Shown: in pieces, positions 1 through 5,070 of the stretch
Layout: each line of letters starts with the position of its first letter
Position numbering within the stretch: position 1 is the first letter of the stretch
Origin: Caldilineaceae bacterium
GTDB lineage: Bacteria > Chloroflexota > Anaerolineae > Caldilineales > Caldilineaceae
NCBI GenBank assembly: GCA_028819675.1
Contig: JAPPKT010000528.1
Span: 1-5,201, forward strand
DNA length: 5,201 bases
Direction of reading: 5' to 3'
Program-made: the position numbers and the translations under genes
Notes under the pieces: generated by a model
The model's input: only the letters and a program-made list of their open reading frames with translations
What the model was told of the DNA's origin: nothing
The model's database searches: none

Positions 1-31
1 CTAACCGCCCCCACCGCCCGGAACTGCAGTG

Positions 32-59
32 GTCAGTGGTCAGTGGTTAGTGGTTAGTG
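32..59. repeat. Heptanucleotide tandem repeat, four copies
   Basis: Four consecutive 7-base units are present: GTCAGTG at 32-38 and 39-45, then GTTAGTG at 46-52 and 53-59. The two halves differ by one C/T change. A degenerate fifth unit (TGCAGTG) abuts on the left at 25-31. The unit length is not a multiple of three and the array lies outside any gene. It is a microsatellite-like array of the kind found between genes in some bacteria, and its function is unknown. Confidence 0.85.
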
Positions 60-210
60 GCCGCGTTCTGGCTGCCTTAGATTTGATAGCGGAGTGGGCA
101 TGGTTTGGTCTCGGCCATAGGTATACGATTGGGTCTCCCGGCCTGCGTGTGTCCTGGTGATTGGCGCCGGGGGCCTCTTGTGACTTGCTAAGTGCGGGGA
201 TGGTCGGAGC

Positions 211-224
211 GTCCTGCACAGGAC
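211..224. other. Short dyad symmetry (6+2+6)
   Basis: GTCCTG (211-216) and CAGGAC (219-224) are perfect inverted repeats separated by CA. The 2-base spacing is too tight for an RNA hairpin, so if it is functional it would be a protein-binding dyad. It lies about 135 bases downstream of the oxygenase stop codon and has no clear promoter beside it. A 6-base arm match can arise by chance. Confidence 0.25.
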
Positions 225-358
225 AGGCAGCGAACGATTCAAGAATCCTTTGCGCGCCCTGCCGACAGCATTGGGCGGACTGCCTTCAGGGAGCTGTTAC
301 GGCACGCAGACGGGGGATTGACCGGAAGATCCCAGACCAGATTGGATAGGGGGCAGGC

Positions 359-1156
359 TCACGCTCCCAGATCTTTGAGGAGTTGTATTTTCTTCATTCG
401 CCGCGGGTCTGCCGTTTCGAACAGCCGGTCGGAGACGAGCCTACCGGTCTTTTTCGACCATTTTTCGGAATACCACTTGTTGAAGTTGGCGATGTGGTCG
501 ATTTCCCATTGCATGCGCGGCGCTGTGCGCATCATCCAGGCCATCTGACGCCGGTTGGCGCCTCCTCCCCACGAAGAGTGCCAGATGCGCGTCTGGAAGG
601 CGATTACGTCTCCCTTGCCTGCGGGCAGGTCGTAGCGTCCGGGGAAGTCCTGCGTCTCATAGCCGAGCACACGTTCGTCGATCTGCTTTTCGAGGTCGTT
701 GTAATGGAGGGGCCACAGGTGGCTGCCGGGAATGAAGCTAAGGCAACCCTTTCCGGGCGCTACCTCGTCCAGATAAAAGGTCAGCTTGGCCTCGATCGCA
801 GGTTCGGGTGAGCCGCCATCGCGATGCCAGTTTGTGTCCCCATCGTGGATCTGCCCGTCAGAACTGCCGTAGAAGATGCAATCTTCACCGAGCAGGTCTT
901 CGGCGATGGCTGCCAGGTTGGGATGATCGAGAAGGTTGTAGAAGTATGGGTCGGCCTCGATCAGCGGGAGGATGACGCGGTGCCCGTCCGGGAAGATGCG
1001 CGCCCCTGCCTCGGAGCTATCGCCCTGGGTCTCACCTCGGGCGATGATTTCGTCGAACCGCCAGGAGAATTCATCGACCTCTTCCGACGTGAGCGCGCCG
1101 TCTACTTTGACAAAGCCTAAGGCATGAAAGTGTGTTACTTGCTCGCCAGTCAGCAT
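359..1156 (-). CDS. Phytanoyl-CoA dioxygenase (PhyH) family Fe(II)/2-oxoglutarate oxygenase
   Basis: The protein has 265 residues, a normal length for bacterial PhyH-family proteins. These cytoplasmic enzymes use Fe(II), 2-oxoglutarate and O2 to hydroxylate small molecules. The iron-binding facial triad is visible: H111 and D113 in NWHRDGG, and the distal histidine H193 in IWHSSWGG. An arginine after the distal histidine (R202 or R203 in NRRQMAW) fits the 2-oxoglutarate carboxylate contact. The segment GCLSFIPGSH (137-146) is typical of the family core, and the N-terminus (FHALGFVKVDGALTSEEV) is the usual PhyH opening. A strong Shine-Dalgarno sequence supports the start. It is the last gene of the transporter cluster, 99 bases after the MalF-like permease. 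The substrate cannot be read from the sequence. Oxidation of an imported solute or its breakdown product is an inference from context; the family also includes ectoine hydroxylase and halogenase-like members. Confidence 0.92.
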   Translation of the reverse strand: MLTGEQVTHFHALGFVKVDGALTSEEVDEFSWRFDEIIARGETQGDSSEAGARIFPDGHRVILPLIEADPYFYNLLDHPNLAAIAEDLLGEDCIFYGSSDGQIHDGDTNWHRDGGSPEPAIEAKLTFYLDEVAPGKGCLSFIPGSHLWPLHYNDLEKQIDERVLGYETQDFPGRYDLPAGKGDVIAFQTRIWHSSWGGGANRRQMAWMMRTAPRMQWEIDHIANFNKWYSEKWSKKTGRLVSDRLFETADPRRMKKIQLLKDLGA

Positions 1157-1163
1157 ATTTCGG

Positions 1164-1172
1164 TTCCTTCCT
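1164..1172 (-). promoter_or_regulatory. Ribosome binding site of the oxygenase gene
   Basis: Read on the minus strand this is AGGAAGGAA, ending 7 bases before the ATG at 1156-1154. It is a strong purine-rich Shine-Dalgarno sequence that fixes the start and suggests efficient independent initiation for this last gene of the cluster. Confidence 0.75.
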
Positions 1173-1212
1173 TTTGCGATTGGCTTGAAGAGCTCAGAGT
1201 GCGGGGCAGCCG

Positions 1213-1237
1213 GTACTCACAGCGTAGTGCCCAGTAC
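1213..1237 (-). other. Weak interrupted hairpin in the permease-oxygenase gap
   Basis: On the plus strand GTACT (1213-1217) plus CAC (1218-1220) can pair with GTG (1227-1229) and AGTAC (1233-1237). The loop is 6 bases, and CCC at 1230-1232 bulges out. No T-run follows it in the direction of transcription, so it is not a convincing terminator. It may help separate the permease and oxygenase messages, or may be chance. Confidence 0.25.
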
Positions 1238-1255
1238 TTTGCAGATTCGTGTTGG

Positions 1256-2194
1256 TTAAGTGATCCGTCCCTCATAGTATACGAGACGGTTCGATAGGCG
1301 GAACGAGATGACGGTTAGCGTCATGATCACAATGAACAGGATCATGCCCAGGGCGGCGGCGTATCCCATCCTGAAGTTTTCGAAGGCGTGGCGGTAGAGG
1401 TAGAGCACAAAGAAGAGGGTTGAGTTTGCGGGTCCTCCATTTGTGATCACGAAGCTGTTGGTAAAGACCTGGAACGAGCCGATGATACCGATGATGAAGT
1501 TGAAGAAGATGACGGGGGAGATCATGGGAAGGGTGACGTTCCAGAAGGAGGCCCAGCGGCCAGCGCCGTCCAGCGAGGCGGCTTCGTAGAGCTGTGTCGG
1601 GACGCCTTGCAGGCCTGCCAAGTAAAGGACCATACCGCCGCCGACGGCCCACAGGCTCATGGCGACAAAGGCGGGCAGAGTCCAGGTGGTGCTGAACAGC
1701 CAGTTGGGCCCGGTAATGCCGATGAGGCTCAGAGCGTAGTTGACGATTCCGGCTTCAGGCGTAAAAACCCATATCCACATGTAGGCAACGGCGACACCGG
1801 ATACCACCGCAGGGAGGTAGTAGATGGTGCGATAGAGTGACATGCCGCGCACTTTTTGGTTCAACAGAACGGCCAGGGCGACGCCAAGGATCACGCCGAG
1901 GAAGACGGTGCTGAGCGAATAGACAGCGGTGACCCACAGGCTTTTCCAGAACAGGGGGTCGCGGGTGAACATTTTGTCGTAGTTTGCAAGGCCGACAAAG
2001 TTTGGTGGTGTGAGGATGTCGTACCTGGTCAGGCCCAGGTAGCCCGCCGCGATCAGCGGGCCGAATTCGAAGGCCAGGAACCCGACAATCCAGGGACTGA
2101 TGAAGAGATAGCCGGCTATATTCTCAAAGAGCGCAGTACGCGAAAGGCGCGTTCTGCGAAATGGAGACGAAGCCTGGCTGACTGCTGTTGCCAT
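1256..2194 (-). CDS. ABC sugar transporter permease, MalF/UgpA type
   Basis: This 312-residue inner-membrane protein is one half of the channel of a CUT1-family ABC importer. Hydrophobic segments lie at about residues 24-44, 86-111, 121-145, 170-195, 225-248 and 276-297, giving the six-helix MalF-like core without MalF's large periplasmic loop. The cytoplasmic EAA loop that docks on the ATPase is clear at about 203-227: it begins YEAASLDGAG and ends in the conserved LP of TLPMISP. The start used gives a normal N-terminal length, but no good Shine-Dalgarno sequence precedes it, so a nearby start or translation linked to the upstream gene is possible. It lies 95 bases after the binding-protein gene, beyond a strong hairpin, and 99 bases before the oxygenase gene. 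The partner permease is encoded on the other side of the binding-protein gene. Sugar, polyol or glycerol-phosphate-like cargo is known for the family; the exact cargo is not determined. Confidence 0.93.
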   Translation of the reverse strand: MATAVSQASSPFRRTRLSRTALFENIAGYLFISPWIVGFLAFEFGPLIAAGYLGLTRYDILTPPNFVGLANYDKMFTRDPLFWKSLWVTAVYSLSTVFLGVILGVALAVLLNQKVRGMSLYRTIYYLPAVVSGVAVAYMWIWVFTPEAGIVNYALSLIGITGPNWLFSTTWTLPAFVAMSLWAVGGGMVLYLAGLQGVPTQLYEAASLDGAGRWASFWNVTLPMISPVIFFNFIIGIIGSFQVFTNSFVITNGGPANSTLFFVLYLYRHAFENFRMGYAAALGMILFIVIMTLTVISFRLSNRLVYYEGRIT

Positions 2195-2231
2195 TGCGAA
2201 GACTCAGTAGGTAGTGCGATGGTGTGTTGCC

Positions 2232-2268
2232 GGGGATCGGTGACCACTTTTTGCAGGCACCAATCCCC
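2232..2268 (-). promoter_or_regulatory. Intergenic RNA hairpin between binding-protein and permease genes
   Basis: The transcript reads GGGGAUUGGUG (from 2268 to 2258), a 15-base loop, then CACCGAUCCCC (from 2242 to 2232). This forms an 11-base-pair stem with one G-U wobble. On the opposite strand that wobble becomes a C-A mismatch, so the stem forms best in the sense transcript. It starts 22 bases after the binding-protein stop codon, and no U-run follows, so it is not a standard intrinsic terminator. Such a stem is well placed to block 3' exonucleases and protect the binding-protein message, as the malE-malF intergenic repeats do in E. coli, or to reduce read-through into the permease. The role is inferred. 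Confidence 0.6.
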
Positions 2269-2289
2269 TGGACCATACTCGTCAGACGG

Positions 2290-3609
2290 TTAGATGTCTT
2301 CCAGAATCACGTCAATCGCCTTAGTCGCTGCGTTCATTGCTTCCTGGGTGGTTTTCTCGCCCAGGATTGCGAGTTCGTATTCGGAGCGGAATGCGTTCAA
2401 GATCTCGGTCGTGCTGGGGCCCCAGTATTCGCCGGTGGAGAGCCCGGTAATGGGCAGGTGAAGCGTGAGGAAGTCCGCCTGACGTTCGTTGGTGATGGCG
2501 CTCTTGACGGTCGCCTCCATGCGATAGTTGATGGGGAAGAGGGTAATCTGGTAGTCGAGTGAATCCTGGTTGATCGCGCGCCAGATAAAGAACTCCCATG
2601 CGGCGTCGATCTTTTCGGATTTAGACCAGATCGCTTCCATGTGTACGCTGCCGGCATAGATATCGACAGCGGGCGGATTGGAGGTTGACGGCCAAAAGGT
2701 CATCCACTGGTTGGTGGTGTCGTTGGCGGTACGTTTGAGCCACGTGTCCCAGTCGGCAAGGACCATCGGCCACATTGCGATCTTGCCGCCGGCGGTGGGA
2801 AATTCTCCCAAGGCCTGATCTGCGCCAGGCTTCATACTGAACTCTCTCCAGGCGACGAGCTGGTCTATGGCTTCGACGGCTTCCGGCTGGTCGAGCAGGC
2901 ATTTGGATTCGTCTTCGTTGATGATTTGCCCGCCGTTTTGCCAGATGGTGGTGAGATAGAGGTCAGCGGCCAGGAGCGGCGAGGTGATTGCGAAGGACTC
3001 GTCGCCGCGGTTCAGTTTCGGACCCGCTTCGGCCACGTCGGCCAGAGTCCAGTCTTCGTTGGGCAGGTCGAGGCCGGCTTCTTCGAAACGATCCTCGCTG
3101 TAGGCGAGCCCGCGCAGGATCACCGAGTTTGTGGGGAGCCCGTAGATTTCGCCTTCGATGGTGCCCCAGTCGCTGTCGGCGGGAAACTCAAAGTCGTCCA
3201 TCACGACGTCGGGATCATTGGCGAGAAACTCGGTAATTGGGAGGGCGACCTGTTTGCGCTTGATCTGAATCCACCAGGGGCCGCCGATGAACCAGAGGTC
3301 GGGGGCGGTGCCGGCGGCGACATCGATCAGCAGTTTATCGGCGTGTTCGCCCCAGGGGACGAGTTCAAATTCTACATGAACGGTGTCGCTCTGCTCGTTG
3401 AACATATCGACCTGTTTGTCGAGCGGACCGATCACCTGTGCATAGCGGACGGAGGTCTTTTCCATGCTGGGGGCGGCATCATCCGCGCCGGCGTCAGCGC
3501 TTCCCGAATCTGGCGAGGGTCCTCCACATGCTTGCAGGAAAGGGACAGCGGCTCCGACGACGGCGGCACCGCGCAAGAACTGTCTACGGCTAAATCTCTG
3601 GTTCGACAT
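2290..3609 (-). CDS. Extracellular solute-binding lipoprotein (family 1) of a sugar ABC transporter
   Basis: This 439-residue protein captures the solute outside the membrane and delivers it to the two permeases. The N-terminus shows a twin-arginine motif (SRRQFLRG, residues 7-14), a short hydrophobic stretch and a lipobox LQAC with the lipidated cysteine at C28. Export is therefore probably by Tat, followed by lipid anchoring. A Gly/Ser/Asp/Ala-rich linker (29-50) leads to the mature domain. Family hallmarks include WGEHADKLLIDVAAGTAPDL (about 86-105) and EGEIYGLPT (152-160). The many tryptophans (for example W108, W112, W280, W287, W290, W302) fit aromatic stacking on a carbohydrate. The length is typical of CUT1 binding proteins. 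A strong Shine-Dalgarno sequence sits 6 bases before the ATG. The gene lies between the two permease genes. The ligand is not identifiable by reading; a sugar or sugar derivative is the family expectation. Confidence 0.94.
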   Translation of the reverse strand: MSNQRFSRRQFLRGAAVVGAAVPFLQACGGPSPDSGSADAGADDAAPSMEKTSVRYAQVIGPLDKQVDMFNEQSDTVHVEFELVPWGEHADKLLIDVAAGTAPDLWFIGGPWWIQIKRKQVALPITEFLANDPDVVMDDFEFPADSDWGTIEGEIYGLPTNSVILRGLAYSEDRFEEAGLDLPNEDWTLADVAEAGPKLNRGDESFAITSPLLAADLYLTTIWQNGGQIINEDESKCLLDQPEAVEAIDQLVAWREFSMKPGADQALGEFPTAGGKIAMWPMVLADWDTWLKRTANDTTNQWMTFWPSTSNPPAVDIYAGSVHMEAIWSKSEKIDAAWEFFIWRAINQDSLDYQITLFPINYRMEATVKSAITNERQADFLTLHLPITGLSTGEYWGPSTTEILNAFRSEYELAILGEKTTQEAMNAATKAIDVILEDI

Positions 3610-3615
3610 GACTTT

Positions 3616-3622
3616 CTCCTTC
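3616..3622 (-). promoter_or_regulatory. Ribosome binding site of the binding-protein gene
   Basis: Read on the minus strand this is GAAGGAG, 6 bases before the ATG at 3609-3607. It is close to the ideal Shine-Dalgarno sequence and contrasts with the poor sites before both permease genes, in keeping with the higher output expected for a binding protein. Confidence 0.8.
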
Positions 3623-3699
3623 TTCTTGAGAATGAATCGCGAATGCTCTTCTTGCTGCGAACTCTTGCCGGTGGAAATAGGTGCCAGAAGAGACTGACT

Positions 3700-4611
3700 T
3701 TAGCCTTTGATACCAGAAAAGGTGACCCCCTGGATAAAGTAACGTTGGGCGAAGAAGAATACCAGCAGCGGAGGAAGCAGTAACATCGTGGAGCCGGCCA
3801 TCAGGTGGGGCATGTTTGGCCGGACCGAGGAAGAGGCCGCGGTGGCCATGAAGTGAAGGCCCACAGCCAGCGTCAGCATGTCGCGGCTGCGCAGGAAGAT
3901 GAGGGGACCGAAGAAGTCGTTCCAGGTTCCAAGGAAAGAGAAGATTGCGACCGCGGCCAGAGCCGGTTTGATCAGGGGCAGAGCGATACGCAGATAGATT
4001 CCGAGCCAACCGCAGCCGTCAATGCGGGCGGCATCGTCGAGTTCCGGGTTGATGGTCAAGATAAACTGGCGCAGCAGGAAGATAAAAAATGCGCCGCCGC
4101 CGAACCAGGCGGGCACAATCAGGGGCAGGTACGTGTTCAGCCAGTCAAGGTCGCGGAAGAGGATGTAGAGGGGGATGATGGTCACCTGGCCGGGCACCAT
4201 CATCGTGCTGAGGACGAGAATGAAGATGGCATCGCGGCCAAAGAAGCGTATGCGTGCGAACCCGAACGCAACCAACGAGGCGCTCAAGAGCCGGCCCACC
4301 AGGACGCCCAGGGTGATGATCATGGTGTTTGCGCCGTAGCGGGGAAAGCTGAAGTAGTCGAAGAAGGCCTGGCGGTAATGGACCCATTGGAACTCGCTGG
4401 GGATCCACTTGGGCGGGATGAGGAAGACCTCCCACTCCGGCTTGAGAGAGGTAGAAATCATCCAAAAGAGGGGTACCAGCATCGTAACTGTACCGATCAA
4501 GAGGACGAGATGGATAGCGGAGCGCTCCAAAGAGCGAATGAGCTGCGCGCGCTGCCGAAGGCGACGTGCATCGGAACGGTCTGAGAGTGGTGCGTTGAGC
4601 GGGGTTGCCAT
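3700..4611 (-). CDS. ABC sugar transporter permease, MalG/UgpE type
   Basis: This 303-residue inner-membrane protein is the second half of the importer channel. Hydrophobic segments lie at about residues 32-52, 96-118, 127-151, 160-183, 210-230 and 268-290. The EAA loop contacting the ATPase is at about 191-216 (LDDAARIDGCG, then LPLIKP). The C-terminus QRYFIQGVTFSGIKG is the classic MalG-type ending. The frame is open up to an ATG at 4782, but the start at 4611 is preferred: it gives the usual family length, the extra 57 residues look unlike any permease N-terminus, and a near-consensus promoter at 4653-4680 lies inside the extension. No good Shine-Dalgarno sequence precedes 4611. It is the first gene of the cluster, with the binding-protein gene 90 bases downstream. 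Placing the MalG-type permease first and the MalF-type permease after the binding protein is less common than binding protein-MalF-MalG. Confidence 0.92.
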   Translation of the reverse strand: MATPLNAPLSDRSDARRLRQRAQLIRSLERSAIHLVLLIGTVTMLVPLFWMISTSLKPEWEVFLIPPKWIPSEFQWVHYRQAFFDYFSFPRYGANTMIITLGVLVGRLLSASLVAFGFARIRFFGRDAIFILVLSTMMVPGQVTIIPLYILFRDLDWLNTYLPLIVPAWFGGGAFFIFLLRQFILTINPELDDAARIDGCGWLGIYLRIALPLIKPALAAVAIFSFLGTWNDFFGPLIFLRSRDMLTLAVGLHFMATAASSSVRPNMPHLMAGSTMLLLPPLLVFFFAQRYFIQGVTFSGIKG

Positions 4612-4638
4612 CGTCCACGCTATTGGTGGGTCACCGGA

Positions 4639-4648
4639 GTAAGCTTGC
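4639..4648. promoter_or_regulatory. Possible operator dyad at the transcription start
   Basis: GTAAGCTTGC is a near-palindrome (8 of 10 positions symmetric, centred on AAGCTT). It overlaps the expected transcription start, 5 bases downstream of the -10 element. A dyad here would suit repression by a LacI-type or similar sugar-responsive regulator. The site is short, no regulator gene is in the window, and chance occurrence cannot be excluded. Confidence 0.25.
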
Positions 4649-4652
4649 AAAC

Positions 4653-4680
4653 AGTATATGTTGGGATTGTAGCATGTCAA
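4653..4680 (-). promoter_or_regulatory. Sigma-70-type promoter of the transporter cluster
   Basis: Read on the minus strand, TTGACA (4680-4675) is a perfect -35 hexamer and TATACT (4658-4653) is a 5-of-6 match to the -10 hexamer, with a 16-base spacer. Transcription would start near 4646, leaving a leader of about 35 bases before the ATG at 4611. The position directly upstream of the first gene makes it the likely promoter for the whole four-gene cluster. An alternative -10-like TGCTACAAT lies within the spacer but lacks a good -35. Confidence 0.7.
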
Positions 4681-4835
4681 AACGGCAAAAAAGAGGGGCT
4701 TGAGACAGACATTTGCGGACCTGCATCGGTGAATGAGGTAGCCAGGGGCCGCGGCGTAAGCAGGCGAAAGACTTCCATTCATCGCAGGAATAGACTTGGG
4801 TGTGCGATTGCATTGGAAGGCCGCGGCGCGCGCGG

Positions 4836-4849
4836 TGGCGTCGACACCA
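4836..4849. promoter_or_regulatory. Imperfect palindrome TGGCGTCGACACCA
   Basis: Twelve of 14 positions are symmetric around the central GTCGAC (TGGnGTCGACnCCA). The form and size suit a dimeric DNA-binding regulator. It lies about 155 bases upstream of the -35 element, far for a simple operator but possible for an activator or a looping site. It directly follows the CG-rich inverted repeat at 4821-4835. Function is unproven. Confidence 0.25.
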
Positions 4850-4897
4850 GATTTGGCGTCTTCTTCGGTTAAGTGGATTCGGTTGAAGGGAAGGGGC

Positions 4898-4976
4898 AGC
4901 CGCCTCCGGAACGGGAATTCTCTGCATCAAGGGGTCTTCAGGAATTCTGTGAAGGCCTGAAGATTGGAAGGCGGCT
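4898..4976. repeat. Nested inverted repeats (two perfect 8-bp stems)
   Basis: An outer pair, AGCCGCCT (4898-4905) with AGGCGGCT (4969-4976), encloses an inner pair, TCTTCAGG (4935-4942) with CCTGAAGA (4956-4963), with a 13-base inner loop. The outer stem can extend by two G-C pairs past a one-base bulge. A direct repeat, GGAATTCTCTG at 4914-4924 and GGAATTCTGTG at 4941-4951, overlaps the structure. It begins 94 bases downstream of the stop codon of the gene ending at 5071 and lies about 220-300 bases upstream of the cluster promoter. It may be a 3' RNA structure of the upstream gene or a multi-site regulatory element. Confidence 0.4.
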
Positions 4977-5070
4977 ATGAAAAACTTTAGCAACTGGCCG
5001 TGTGAAGGGCTTGGGGCCATGCATACCATTCAGACTGTGCGAAAGGCCTGTCGCAGGTCTGTACCTGTGA

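Larger units (their letters stand above)
1..358. other. Non-coding region downstream of the oxygenase gene
   Basis: No convincing gene is seen here. The short open frames on both strands have compositions unlike proteins, and the longest plus-strand one runs into the antisense of the oxygenase gene. The stretch contains a heptamer tandem repeat near its left end (32-59) and a short dyad at 211-224. No hairpin followed by a T-run is visible downstream of the oxygenase stop codon at 359-361, so the end of the transcript is not defined. No tRNA-like or other recognisable RNA gene was seen. Confidence 0.6.
4681..5070. other. Intergenic region upstream of the transporter cluster
   Basis: About 390 bases with no convincing gene separate the cluster promoter from the stop codon of the next gene. 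The open frames here, including a 132-codon minus-strand one at 4631-5029, have compositions unlike proteins. The region is rich in dyads: a CCGCG/CGCGG inverted repeat at 4821-4835, an imperfect palindrome at 4836-4849, and nested inverted repeats at 4898-4976. No intrinsic terminator with a T-run was seen for the gene ending at 5071. Confidence 0.6.

Noticed and set aside
32..59. CRISPR array
   Set aside because: The units are only 7 bases and directly adjacent with no spacers; this is a simple tandem repeat.
54..242. Minus-strand open frame of 62 codons
   Set aside because: Its Arg/Pro/Thr-rich composition is unlike a protein, and no ribosome site or family resemblance is visible.
192..548. 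Plus-strand open frame of 118 codons across the oxygenase 3' end
   Set aside because: It overlaps the oxygenase gene antisense by about 190 bases and shows no protein-like pattern or clear ribosome site.
2232..2268. Intrinsic (rho-independent) terminator
   Set aside because: The stem is strong, but no U-run follows it in the direction of transcription, and the next gene continues the same transporter.
2926..3783. Long plus-strand open frame of 285 codons
   Set aside because: It is antisense to the binding-protein gene, has no family resemblance, and follows from the G+C-rich codon positions of the real gene.
3805..4584. Plus-strand open frame of 259 codons
   Set aside because: It is antisense to the MalG-type permease. 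Its highly charged, Gly/Glu/Asp-rich composition is what the reverse complement of membrane-protein codons gives.
4631..5029. Minus-strand open frame of 132 codons upstream of the cluster
   Set aside because: It overlaps the promoter and the 5' end of the transcript, has a Pro/Arg/Ser-rich non-protein-like composition, and resembles no known family.
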